Shown in pieces: positions 18,203-27,500 of a stretch of DNA of 36,688 nucleotides. A model generated the notes under the pieces. It saw only the letters and a program-made list of their open reading frames with translations, had not been told where the DNA came from and did not search any database. The position numbers and the translations under genes are program-made. This DNA comes from DASZHJ01 sp035581425 (GTDB lineage Bacteria; Pseudomonadota; Alphaproteobacteria; ATCC43930; CGMCC-115725), in assembly GCA_035581425.1 (NCBI GenBank), contig DATJVP010000018.1:1-36688 (forward strand). The letters are read 5' to 3'. Within the stretch, counting starts at the first letter, position 1, and each line of letters starts with the position of its first letter.

Positions 18203-19352
18203 ATGCGCGCCGAACACCAGGCGGCGGCCGACGACATCAGACGCTCGTTGGCCCTGCTGAGGAGGCATCTTTGACTGGGACCATTCGGTCCGCCGCCTCG
18301 CGGAGCTGAACGCTCTCGCCGAAAATCCGCAGCTCTGGGAAAAGCCTTCCGCGGCGCAAGCGCTATTGCGCGAGCGCAGTCGGCTCGAGCGCGGGATCAA
18401 CTCCTACCGCGCGATCGAGCGCGAGCTCGATGATACGCTGGGCCTGATCGAGCTGGCGGAGGCCGAGGGCGACCAGGCGATCGTCGCGGAGGCTGAGGCG
18501 ACGCTGAAGCGGCTTCGCGAGGAGGCGGGCAAGCGCGAGCTCGAGAGCCTGCTCTCGGGCGAGGCCGATGGCAGCGACACTTATCTCGAGGTCCATGCTG
18601 GCGCCGGCGGCACGGAGGCCCAGGACTGGGCGGAGATGCTGCTGCGCATGTACACGCGCTGGGCCGAGCAGCACGGCTTCAAGGTCGAGTGGCTCGAAGA
18701 GAGTCCCGGCGAGGAGGCCGGCCTCAAATCCGCGACCGTGCAGATCACCGGCGACAATGCCTATGGCTGGCTCAAGACCGAGAGCGGCGTGCATCGGCTC
18801 GTGCGCATCTCGCCCTTCGATTCGAACGCGCGCCGCCACACGAGCTTTGCCTCGGTCTGGGTCTATCCCGTCGTCGACGACAAAATAGAGGTGCAGATCG
18901 AGGACAAATATCTCCGCGTGGACACCTATCGTTCCTCCGGCGCGGGCGGCCAGCACGTCAACAAGACCGATAGCGCCGTCCGCCTCACCTACGCACCGCC
19001 CGGCGCCGAACCCGTGGTGGTGGCCTGCCAGAGCGAGCGCTCGCAACATCAGAATCGCCACCACGCCATGGCGATGCTGAAATCGCGCCTTTACGAGATC
19101 GAGCTCCAGAAGCGCGAGGCGCAGACGGAAGCGATGAACGCCACCAAGACCGACATCGGCTGGGGACATCAGATCCGCTCTTACGTCCTGCAGCCTTATC
19201 AGCTCGTCAAGGATCTCCGTACCGGCATCGAGACCAGCAACACCGCCGCCGTGCTCGACGGCGATCTCGACCGCTTCCTCGAGGCCTCGCTCGCCCAGCG
19301 CATCAAGGGAGCGGATGCCGCGGCAAGCGAGGCGGCGGCGCAAGGAAGCTAG
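18203..19352 (+). CDS. prfB: Peptide chain release factor 2, expressed by programmed +1 frameshift
   Basis: Terminates translation at UGA and UAA. The coding sequence is 18203-18271 joined to 18273-19352. The zero frame starts at ATG 18203 (GGGAG 7 nt upstream), encodes 23 residues (MRAEHQAAADDIRRSLALLRRHL) and meets TGA at 18272-18274. A +1 shift on CTT continues as DWDHSVRRLAELNALAENP into the main frame, giving 382 residues. The stop-codon recognition tripeptide S203-P-F (ISPFDSNARRHTSF) and the hydrolysis motif G248-G249-Q250 (SSGAGGQHVNKT) are intact. It lies 43 bp after mrcA and 5 bp before the DehI-like gene, so the three are probably co-transcribed. Confidence 0.96.
18260..18275 (+). 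promoter_or_regulatory. prfB autoregulatory +1 frameshift site
   Basis: AGGAGG (18260-18265), a 3-nt spacer CAT, the slippery codon CTT (18269-18271), the stop TGA (18272-18274) and C at 18275. This matches the E. coli prfB arrangement (Shine-Dalgarno-like AGGGGG, 3 nt, CUU UGA C). When RF2 is scarce the ribosome pauses at UGA and the internal Shine-Dalgarno drives a +1 shift, so RF2 controls its own synthesis. Confidence 0.95.
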
Positions 19353-19357
19353 CGGGC

Positions 19358-20320
19358 GTGACGCGCGGGCTGCCTGCAATCGCGGAAATTTCGGAGGCCG
19401 CGGCCGATCTTCGCACGCGCGCGCTCTACGACGACATCAAGCGCGTCACCGGCGTGCCCGTCGTGAACCTCGTCTACCGACATTTGGCGACCTTGCCGGG
19501 CGCATTACCTTGGGCTTGGCGCGTGCTGCGCGACGGCTTTGCGACGGGTGAGGTCGTGGCGCGGGCTGCGGCGTTGCGCGCGAAGGCGGTCGCGTCACTC
19601 CCGCCGATCTCGGGCGCGAGCTTCCGGCTTCTGGGGCTCGACCAGCGCGCGATCGAGGACATCGGGGCGGTTGTCGAGACTTACGACGCCGGCAACGCGC
19701 TCAACCTCGTGGCCTTGACCGCGCTTCGCCTCGTCGTCGAGGGTCGCGCCCCCCGGCGGCAGCGCGCAAACCTGGTCGAGGCGGCGTCCTCGCCGCTGCC
19801 ACGCCGTCGCCGGGCCCTATTGCCGCTGCCGGCCTTGGCGGCGCTGCCGCCCTCGGTGCTGGAGCAGGTGCTCTGGCTAAATCGCCTCGGCGAGAAACGC
19901 GCCCCCAAGGAGATCGCGAGCCTCTATCGCCACCTCGCGCATTGGCCCGCCTATTTGGCGCTCATCGGGGGATTGCTGCTGCCGCTCGATGCTGCGGGCG
20001 AGCTGACACGGCTTAGGGATCGGGTGCGACGCGAGGCCGAGCGGTTGGCCCTGCCGCTCGCGGCTCGTCTCGCGCGCGCGGCGCCTTCGGCGCCACCGGC
20101 GGCGCTGCTCCCCGTCCTCACGCGCTTCACGACTGCCGTCATCCCGAAGATGCTGGGGGTCGGGCTCCTCCTGGCAGGAACCTTGCCGCGGAGCCTCGTA
20201 CCGCGCGTGCCGCGGCTCAAGCGGCCGGCGGCCGCGCCGCACGCGCACCGGAAACCGCGCTCGCGAGCGGTTCGTAGAACGCGGCGCCGAAGCCCGCCGC
20301 GGCGCGGCCAACCGCATTGA
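19358..20320 (+). CDS. DehI-fold protein (halocarboxylic acid dehalogenase DehI-like), function unproven
   Basis: 320 residues from GTG at 19358, with AAGGAAG about 9 nt upstream inside the end of prfB. Two halves look alike: ALYDDIKRVTGVPVVNLVYRHLATLPGALPWAW in the first and EIASLYRHLAHWPAYLAL in the second. Such an internal duplication is characteristic of the DehI group of 2-haloacid dehalogenases, a pseudo-dimer of helical repeats. Family membership is my inference from this pattern; most genomic DehI-like proteins have no tested activity. The last ~35 residues are Arg/Pro/His-rich and lie antisense to the DUF455 coding region (104-bp overlap), so the functional protein may end earlier in effect. 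It sits 5 bp after prfB, probably on the same transcript. Confidence 0.65.
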   Translation: MTRGLPAIAEISEAAADLRTRALYDDIKRVTGVPVVNLVYRHLATLPGALPWAWRVLRDGFATGEVVARAAALRAKAVASLPPISGASFRLLGLDQRAIEDIGAVVETYDAGNALNLVALTALRLVVEGRAPRRQRANLVEAASSPLPRRRRALLPLPALAALPPSVLEQVLWLNRLGEKRAPKEIASLYRHLAHWPAYLALIGGLLLPLDAAGELTRLRDRVRREAERLALPLAARLARAAPSAPPAALLPVLTRFTTAVIPKMLGVGLLLAGTLPRSLVPRVPRLKRPAAAPHAHRKPRSRAVRRTRRRSPPRRGQPH

Positions 20321-21014
20321 AGGGCGGCTTGAGAACGCCCTTGAAGTGGTGCCGCACCATCTCCTGATAAGTCTCCACCGCCGGAAGGCCGCGACCGGCG
20401 CATGCCCACTCGAACCAGCGGCATCCGACGGCGACATGGCCAATCTCGTCCCGGTAAATGCGGCGCAGGATCGCGGCGCTCGCCTCGTCGCCCGCGCGAT
20501 CCAGGCGCGAGATCATCTCGGGCGTCACGTCGAGGCCGCGCGCCTCCAGCACCAGCGGCACGACCGCAAGCCGCGCTAGGAAAGCGTGGGCGGTCGCGGC
20601 GGCGGCTTCCCAAAGGCCATCGTGCGCGGGGAGATCGCCATAGGCGGCGCCCAGCTCCGCAAGGCGCGTCGAAAGGAGCGCATGATGCGTCGCCTCTTCC
20701 TCGGCGACGGCGACCCAATCATCGAAGAAGGTGCGCGGCAAACCCTCGCCGGAGAACCGCGCGATCAGATCCCAGGCGAGGTCGATCGCATTGAGCTCGA
20801 TGTGCGCGAGCGCATGCAGTAGCGCGACCCGGCTCGCGCGCTCGCCGCCGGCGCGGCGCTTCGGCATCTCCCGCGGCGGCAGAAGGAGCGGACGCTCGGG
20901 ACGAGCGGGCCGCGCCGGCGGCGAGCCGCGTCCGATCTCGTGGAGATCGCCACCGCGCCAAGCTGCCGCTGCTGCGTGCGTGAGCGCGACCTTCACCGCG
21001 GGTTCCGGGGTCAA
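20217..21014 (-). CDS. DUF455 family ferritin-like protein
   Basis: About 265 residues with a four-helix ferritin-like pattern of Glu/His pairs: LLHALAHIELNAIDLAWDLI, VAVAEEEATHHALLSTRL, an acidic third helix, and IYRDEIGHVAVGCRWFEW. These are the expected carboxylate-bridged di-iron ligands, as in MiaE-like proteins. No reaction is known for DUF455 to my knowledge. The start is uncertain: no ATG or GTG lies near the family's usual start. TTG at 21014 is given, while the similarity-like sequence TLAEAAEAILLTPEP begins about 12 codons upstream. GGAGG occurs at 21032-21036. It lies directly downstream of bcp. Its 3' end overlaps the convergent DehI-like gene by 104 bp. Confidence 0.85.
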   Translation of the reverse strand: MTPEPAVKVALTHAAAAAWRGGDLHEIGRGSPPARPARPERPLLLPPREMPKRRAGGERASRVALLHALAHIELNAIDLAWDLIARFSGEGLPRTFFDDWVAVAEEEATHHALLSTRLAELGAAYGDLPAHDGLWEAAAATAHAFLARLAVVPLVLEARGLDVTPEMISRLDRAGDEASAAILRRIYRDEIGHVAVGCRWFEWACAGRGLPAVETYQEMVRHHFKGVLKPPFNAVGRAAAGFGAAFYEPLASAVSGARAARPPAA

Positions 21015-21061
21015 CAGGATCGCTTCGGCAGCCTCCGCGAGCGTGTGGGGCGAGGATCGGC

Positions 21062-21532
21062 TCAGGCCTCGAGCTCCTTCGCCGCCTTCAGCACTTCCTC
21101 GACGTGTCCCGGAACTTTGACCTTGTGCCAGAGTCCGCGGATCACCCCCTTGCCGTCGATCAGGAAGGTCGAGCGGTCCATGCCCATGTATTTGCGGCCA
21201 TACATGCTCTTCTCGACCCAGACGCCGTAGCGCTTGGCGACTGCCGTGTCCTCATCGGAGGCGAGGGTGAAGGGAAGTTTGTATTTCTTCTTGAACTTGT
21301 CGTGCGAGGCGACGCCGTCCTTGGAGACGCCGATCACGGTCGCTCCCGTCTTCGAGAAATCGGGCAGCGCGTCGCGAAAGCCGCAGGCCTCCTTGGTGCA
21401 GCCGGAAGTGTCGTCCTTGGGATAGAAGTAGAGGATCACCGGCTTGCCCTTGAGTGCCTTGAGCGAAACCTTGCCGTTCCCGTCCGTGGGTAGCGTGAAA
21501 TCCGGTGCCTTATCGCCGATCTCGAGGCTCAT
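21062..21532 (-). CDS. bcp: Thioredoxin-dependent peroxiredoxin, Bcp/PrxQ type
   Basis: 156-residue thiol peroxidase reducing H2O2 and organic hydroperoxides with electrons from thioredoxin. The peroxidatic cysteine C45 and the resolving cysteine C50 are five residues apart in KDDTSGCTKEACGFRD, the atypical 2-Cys arrangement of PrxQ. The conserved RSTFLIDGKGVIRGLW is present near the C-terminus. The start codon overlaps the stop of glnE (ATGA, 21529-21532), suggesting coupled translation. DUF455 follows directly. No OxyR-type site can be assigned. Confidence 0.96.
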   Translation of the reverse strand: MSLEIGDKAPDFTLPTDGNGKVSLKALKGKPVILYFYPKDDTSGCTKEACGFRDALPDFSKTGATVIGVSKDGVASHDKFKKKYKLPFTLASDEDTAVAKRYGVWVEKSMYGRKYMGMDRSTFLIDGKGVIRGLWHKVKVPGHVEEVLKAAKELEA

Positions 21533-24500
21533 GCGGTCTCTTCCTCCGAATGTGACGCAGAAATCTTGCCGGGCTCGACAAGGCCGAGCCGGCGGCGCGC
21601 TTGCGCCGCGGGCCGCGCAATGAGGCTCGCATAGTGCGAGCGCACACGCGCCGCCGCCGCGCTCATATCCGCCTTGAGATGCTCGAAGTCAATCGCGCCC
21701 GCGCCTTGCGCGAGGATCGTCCGCAGCGCAGGCGACGCTCCCGCCTCGTCGAAGGGCTCCTCGACGGTGAGCTTCAGCAGTCCCTGCACGTCGCGCCAAA
21801 GCTCAAGCGCCTCCTGCAGCTCGGTCGCCGCCGTAGGCTCGAGGACGCCGCTTGCGGCGAGCGCCTCGAGCGCTGTGCCGGTATTCTGCTGCGGCGTGTC
21901 CGGTCGGTCGTGCGCGTGCCGAAGCTGCAGATATTGCGCAACGAACTCCAAGTCGATGAGTCCGCCGCGCCGATGCTTCACATCCCAGATCGGCGGACGG
22001 CGATGCTGCTCGGCGATGCGCCGGCGCATGTCCTCGACCTCGTGCACGAGCCGATCGGGCTCGCGGGAGCGGGTGAGGATCGCGCCGATCTCCGCCATGA
22101 CGCGCGCCGCGAGCGTCGGCGACCCCGCGACGGGCCGCGCGCGCGTCAGCGCCATGTGTTCCCAGGTCCAGGCGCTCTCTGCATGGTAGCGCTGAAATGC
22201 CTCGAAACTGGTCGCGATCGGGCCCTTGGTCCCGGAGGGCCTGAGGCGCATGTCTATTTCGTAGAGCGTGCCCTCCTGCGTGAGCGTGGTCAGCGCATTC
22301 ACCACCCGTGCCCAGAGCCGAATGTAGTAAGTGGAAACCGGGAGAGGCTTCGCGCCGTCGGAGGCCTCCACTGCCGCGGGCGCGTCGTAGACGAGGATGA
22401 GATCGAGATCGGAGGTCACGGTCATCTCGCGCCCGCCGAGCTTGCCGAGCGCGAGCACGGCGATCTCCCCGCCGGGAACGATGCCGTGGCTGCGCGCGTG
22501 CTCCGCTGCGATGCGCGGCAGCAGCTCCGCAATCACGCTCTCCGCGACATCGGCGAAGGCGGCGCCGGCGCTCGCGCCATCGAGGAGGCCGCGCAGAATT
22601 TGCACGCCGATCCGGAAGCGCTTGTCGTGCACCCAGCGTCGCGCGGCGTCGAGCAGCTCCTCGTAATGCCGCGCGAAGGCGAGCGCGCGCGAGAACTCCG
22701 CGGCAAGCTCGGGCTGCGCCGGCAGCGGGTCGAAGAAGCCTTGTCCGAGCAGACCATCGAGGAGGCTCGGCCGGTGCGCGAGCTGCTCTGCAAGGCGCGG
22801 CACGCCGCCCATTATCTCGGCGACGGTGTCGAGCAGGCCGGGATTGGCATGAAAGAGCGAGAGGAGCTGCACGCCCGCGGGAAGCCGCTCCAGAAACTGG
22901 TCGAAGCGCAGCAGCGCGGTGTCGGGGTTGGGGGTGCGGCCAAAGGCCGCGAGGAGGCCGGGGATGAGCTCGGTCATGAGCTCGCGCGCGCGCTGGCTGC
23001 GCATGGCGCGATAGCGGCCGTGGTGCCAGCCGCGGACCATCGCCGCGACCGCCGCAGGCTCGACGTAGCCGAGCTGGCGCAGCGTCGCGAGCGTCTCGGG
23101 GTCGTCCTCACTGCCGGTGAAGACGAGATTGCCCGGCGCCGAGAGCGAAGGGGCCTCCTCGAAGAGGTGTGCGTAATGGGTCTCGACGACCGCGAGCTCG
23201 CGCAGCAACTCCGCGTCGAACTCTTGCGCCGAGGGATATCCCAGGAACAGGGCGAGGTGCTCGAGCCCACCGGAATCGGCAGGCAGGCTGTGCACCTGCT
23301 GATCCTCGATCATCTGCAGCCGGTGCTCGACGCGGCGGAGGAAGCGATAGGCGCCGGTGAGCTCCGCTGCGACGCTGGGCGCGATGCGGCCCACGCGTGC
23401 GAGCGCTGCCAGCGCCTCGCAGGTGCCGGAGACGCGTAGCTCCGGCATGCGCCCGCCCCAGATGAGCTGCTGTGTCTGCGCGAAGAATTCGATCTCGCGG
23501 ATGCCCCCGCGGCCGAGCTTGATGTTGTGGCCGAGCACCGCGATGCGGCCGCCGCCCTTGTGCGCGTGAATTTGCCGCTTGATCGAGTGGATGTCCTGGA
23601 TCGCGGCAAAGTCGAGATGCTTGCGCCAAAGGAAGGGTGTGAGCTCCGCGAGGAAGCTCTCGCCTGCCGCGCGGTCGCCTGCGACGGTTCGCGCCTTGAT
23701 GAACGCGGCGCGCTCCCAATTCTGGCCCGCGCTCTCGTAATAGGTGAGCGCGGCGAGCACCGAGAGGGCCGGCGGCGTCGAGGCGGGATCGGGCCGCAGT
23801 CTGAGATCGGTGCGGAAGACGTACCCGTCCTCGGTGCGCTCATCGAGGAGGCGCACGAGGTCGCGTGCGAGGCGCGCGAAAAAATGGTGCGGCGAATGCC
23901 GGCCCCTATACTCTACGCGCTCGTGGTCGAAGAGCACGATGAGGTCGACGTCGCTCGAGTAGTTGAGCTCGTGCGCGCCAAGCTTGCCCATTCCGAGGAC
24001 GAAGCAGCCGCTCTCGCGCTGCGGTTCTTGCGGGTGTGGCAAGCGCAACTCTCCGCTTTCATCGGCGGTCCGCAGCAGAAAGGCGAGCGCCGCGGAGATA
24101 GCGGCCTCCGCGATCTCCGAGAGCGCGGCAGTCACGCGCTCGAGCGGCCAAAGACCGGCGATGTCGGCGAGCGCGACCGCGAGCGCCGCGCGGCGCTTTG
24201 CATCCCGCAACCGCCGCATGAGCTCCGGGCGCTCCGCCATGCGCAAGAGATCGTGATTGAGCGTGCGGGCGACTTCGGCGAAAGTAGCGTCGGGTCCGAG
24301 AGCGAGGAACCGGCGGAGAAATTGGGGTTCCTTGAGGCAGCACATCGTGAGGAAAGGGCTATTGCCGAAGAGTGCGGCCAGCAGCTCGGCGCCGCCGGAC
24401 TCTTCGGCGAGCGCCCGCATGAACCCCGCGAGCTCGCGGTCGTCGATTTCGGCGGCACGCTCGCGCCAGCGCAAGAACCCAAGCTCCGCAAGGCCGCGAT

Positions 24501-24552
24501 CGGCCGGCCGGGGCAGGCGGTGACCAGTTAGGGACGAGAGCAGCGACGGCAT
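21529..24552 (-). CDS. glnE: Bifunctional glutamine synthetase adenylyltransferase/adenylyl-removing enzyme
   Basis: 1007 residues, full length for GlnE, which adenylylates and deadenylylates glutamine synthetase under PII control. Two nucleotidyltransferase domains are visible: the N-terminal adenylyl-removing one with GMGKLGAHELNYSSDVDLIVLFD (about 187-209), and the C-terminal adenylyl-transferring one with LGKLGGREMTVTSDLDLILVYD (about 695-716). The sequence SIKRQIHAHKGGGRIAVLGHNIKLGRGGIREIEFFAQ follows the first. The ATG at 24552 shares bases with the ATG of the divergent AsmA-like gene (CATG at 24550-24553), so promoters of both must lie within coding sequence or the true starts differ slightly. 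The stop overlaps bcp. Confidence 0.96.
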   Translation of the reverse strand: MPSLLSSLTGHRLPRPADRGLAELGFLRWRERAAEIDDRELAGFMRALAEESGGAELLAALFGNSPFLTMCCLKEPQFLRRFLALGPDATFAEVARTLNHDLLRMAERPELMRRLRDAKRRAALAVALADIAGLWPLERVTAALSEIAEAAISAALAFLLRTADESGELRLPHPQEPQRESGCFVLGMGKLGAHELNYSSDVDLIVLFDHERVEYRGRHSPHHFFARLARDLVRLLDERTEDGYVFRTDLRLRPDPASTPPALSVLAALTYYESAGQNWERAAFIKARTVAGDRAAGESFLAELTPFLWRKHLDFAAIQDIHSIKRQIHAHKGGGRIAVLGHNIKLGRGGIREIEFFAQTQQLIWGGRMPELRVSGTCEALAALARVGRIAPSVAAELTGAYRFLRRVEHRLQMIEDQQVHSLPADSGGLEHLALFLGYPSAQEFDAELLRELAVVETHYAHLFEEAPSLSAPGNLVFTGSEDDPETLATLRQLGYVEPAAVAAMVRGWHHGRYRAMRSQRARELMTELIPGLLAAFGRTPNPDTALLRFDQFLERLPAGVQLLSLFHANPGLLDTVAEIMGGVPRLAEQLAHRPSLLDGLLGQGFFDPLPAQPELAAEFSRALAFARHYEELLDAARRWVHDKRFRIGVQILRGLLDGASAGAAFADVAESVIAELLPRIAAEHARSHGIVPGGEIAVLALGKLGGREMTVTSDLDLILVYDAPAAVEASDGAKPLPVSTYYIRLWARVVNALTTLTQEGTLYEIDMRLRPSGTKGPIATSFEAFQRYHAESAWTWEHMALTRARPVAGSPTLAARVMAEIGAILTRSREPDRLVHEVEDMRRRIAEQHRRPPIWDVKHRRGGLIDLEFVAQYLQLRHAHDRPDTPQQNTGTALEALAASGVLEPTAATELQEALELWRDVQGLLKLTVEEPFDEAGASPALRTILAQGAGAIDFEHLKADMSAAAARVRSHYASLIARPAAQARRRLGLVEPGKISASHSEEETA

Positions 24553-27500
24553 GGATTCCGAGACGCGCCACGAAGACGAGCCGGAGGTTGCGCGCCCCGA
24601 TCCCGCGGGTCAAGCGCCGGAGGTGCCGCGTGCGAAGCGCAAGCGGCGGCCGGTGCGGCACGGCACCGTGCTGGTGCTCCGCATCCTCTCTGCACTGGTG
24701 ACGGCGATCGCAATCGCGGTGATTGCCATCGGATGGCGGCTTGCGAGCGGACCGATCTCTCTCGACTTCCTTACGCCCACGGTCCAGTCCGTCCTTTCCA
24801 ATCCAGAGCGTGGGATCGAGGCGGCGATCGAGCATACGGAGCTCACCCTCGAGCCCACGACACATACGGTCTCGATTCTCGCGGAAGGCGTGACCATCCG
24901 CCGCAGCGATGGCAGCGCGGGAATGCGTCTGCCGCGCGTCACCTTGAAGCTAAGCTTGCGGGCCTTGCTCACGGGCCAGATCGCGCCCACCACCATCGTG
25001 CTCACGGCGCCGCAGTTCCGCCTGGCGCACGCGCCCGACGGCACGATCCATCTGGGATTTGGCGAGGGCGCCGGCAGCGAGGATCTCGCGCGGACCATCC
25101 TGCAGGACATCGAGGTGCGGCCGAACCAGCGCGGGCCACTGGGATATCTCCAGGAGGTCGACATCCGCGACGCCACGCTGATCCTCGACGATCGAGCGCT
25201 GGGTGTCACCTGGCAGGCGAGGGATGTGCAGGCGATTCTGTTGCGCAATCAGGCCGGTCTCGCCGGGCAAGGCAGCGTTACCGTCGTGACCGGCGACCAA
25301 GAAGCCAAGATGGACGCGATCTTCCAATACGTCGATGCGGAGCATCGGCTTACCGGCGAAGTCGACGTCGCCGACCTCGATCCCGCGCGCTTCGCCGCCG
25401 CGGCACAGCCGCTGGCGCTCCTCGCGGCGCTCAAGGTTCCCCTGAGCGGCAGCTTTGGCTTCACCATCGACGTCGCGAGCCTCACCGTGGAAGGCGCGCG
25501 CTGCGACGTCACTTTGAAGAGCGGCCGTATCGACGCCCCCTTCCTCTCGGGAGGCTCGCTTCCGATTACCGGCGGCGCGGCCAAGCTCTCCTATGCACCG
25601 TTGACCGGCCGGCTCTCGGTCGACGAGCTACGCCTCGACCTCGATGGTCCGACAGTCGCGCTCACCGCGGAGGTCTCCGGCGTCGATCCGCAATTCCTGC
25701 GCGGCGGGACGCTCCAGAAGCTCGACATCTCGACGAAGCTCAAAGTCCAGCATGTCGCTTTCGATACCCTCGCGCGCTATTGGCCCGACGCGGTCAGCCG
25801 GAGCAGCCGGAGCTGGATCACCGGACACGTCCGCGACGGCACCGCCGATGTGGATGGGCTCGAGGTCCACGCCGTGCTCGATCTCACCGGCAAAGCCGCA
25901 AAGCCCCTAGTCGTGGACTCCGCGCACGGCACACTCTCCTTCAGCAATCTCACCATCGACTATTTTCCGCCGCTGCCGCCGGTGCGCGAGGTCAGCGGGA
26001 CCGGCAGCTTCGATCGCGCGCACATGGATCTCGTGCCGACGGGGGGCACGCTCGCGGGCCTGCGCGTGACTTCGGCGACGATCCGGCTCACGAAGCTCGA
26101 CACCGACGACGAGACCATCGCGATCGGCGTGGGCGTCCACGGTCCGGTGCACGACGTGCTCGACGCGATCGACACGAAGCCGCTGCGCTATGCCCACGTA
26201 TTCGGCGTTGATCCCGCGAAGGTCACCGGCGCCGTCGACGTCCAGGTGAGCTTCGGGTTTCCGTTGATCCACGATCTCCGGATCGACGACGTCGATTACA
26301 GCGCCAAGGCCAAGATAGCGGGAGCGTCGATTCCGGGGATCGCGATGGGCCACGATCTCTCGGAAGGCGACATCACGCTCGAGGTCGACCGCACCTCCCT
26401 CAAGGTCAAGGGCACCGGCAAGATCGAAGGCGTTGCCGCGGAGTTCACGTGGGCGCAATCGCTTCGCTCGGCGGGGGGCTCGCGTCACTACACCGTCAAG
26501 ACGCGTCTCGACGACGTTGAGCGGCGGCGCTTGGGCGTCGACCTCTTTCCGGAGATGGTGAGCGGGCCCGTCGGCATCGAGCTCGCTTATTCCGAGCAAA
26601 AGGGGACGGCAGAGGCAGAAGTATCGCTGGATCTCCTGGAGGCGTCGCTCGACGTAAAGGATCTCGGCTGGAAGAAGTCCTCGGGGGTGGCGGCGGTTGC
26701 GAAGGCGCGACTCGGCTTCTCCGGTGGGAAGCTTGCCTCGGTCTCCGATGCCACGCTCGATGGCGGCGGCATGAACGCGGCGCTCTCCGTGGCGTTCGCG
26801 CCGGAGACTCAGGAGCTCAGGAGCGCCGCGATCCGGCGTCTTGCCTTTGGTGACACCGACATCGCCGGCAACCTCGAGCGGCGATCCAGCGGCTGGGTCG
26901 TGGCGCTGACGGGGAAGAGCTTCGATGCCAGCAAATTCCTCTCGGATCTCGGAAGGGGTCGTGTCGGCGGCCGGGAGATCCCGCTGTCGATCGAGGCGAA
27001 GCTCGACCGCCTGATACTCGGGCCGGGGCGCGAGCTGAGCTCGGTATCCCTGAGCTTCGTCGACGACGGCACCCATTGGCAGCGGGTGGTGCTCAATGGA
27101 AGATTCGCCGCCGGCGGCAGGATGGTGCTGCGCTTCGGCGAGCCTCCGGGATCGCGCGCACTTACCTTCGAGAGCAACGATCTCGGCTCGGTGCTGAAAG
27201 TGCTCGGCGTCAGCACGGCCGTCGTCGGCGGCCAGGTCCGGATAACGGCTCAGTCCGAGGACAGAGGCAAGGAGCGTCTCTTCGGCGGACATCTCGAGGG
27301 CGCCGACTTCACGGTCGTGCATGCGCCGCTGATGGCGCGTCTCCTGAGCGTCGCCTCGCTATCGGGGATTGCCTCGCTCCTGGACAGCGACGAGGGCGTC
27401 GCCTTCACCCGCCTGCGCGGCGACTTCACTTACGACGGTGGCAAGCTCAAGGTGTCGGAGGTTCGCGCGGTCGGAAATGCCATTGGCATCACCGCCGGAG

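Noticed and set aside
18366..19352. prfB as a 328-residue protein starting at TTG
   Set aside because: It omits the conserved N-terminus that is recovered by the frameshift from ATG 18203.
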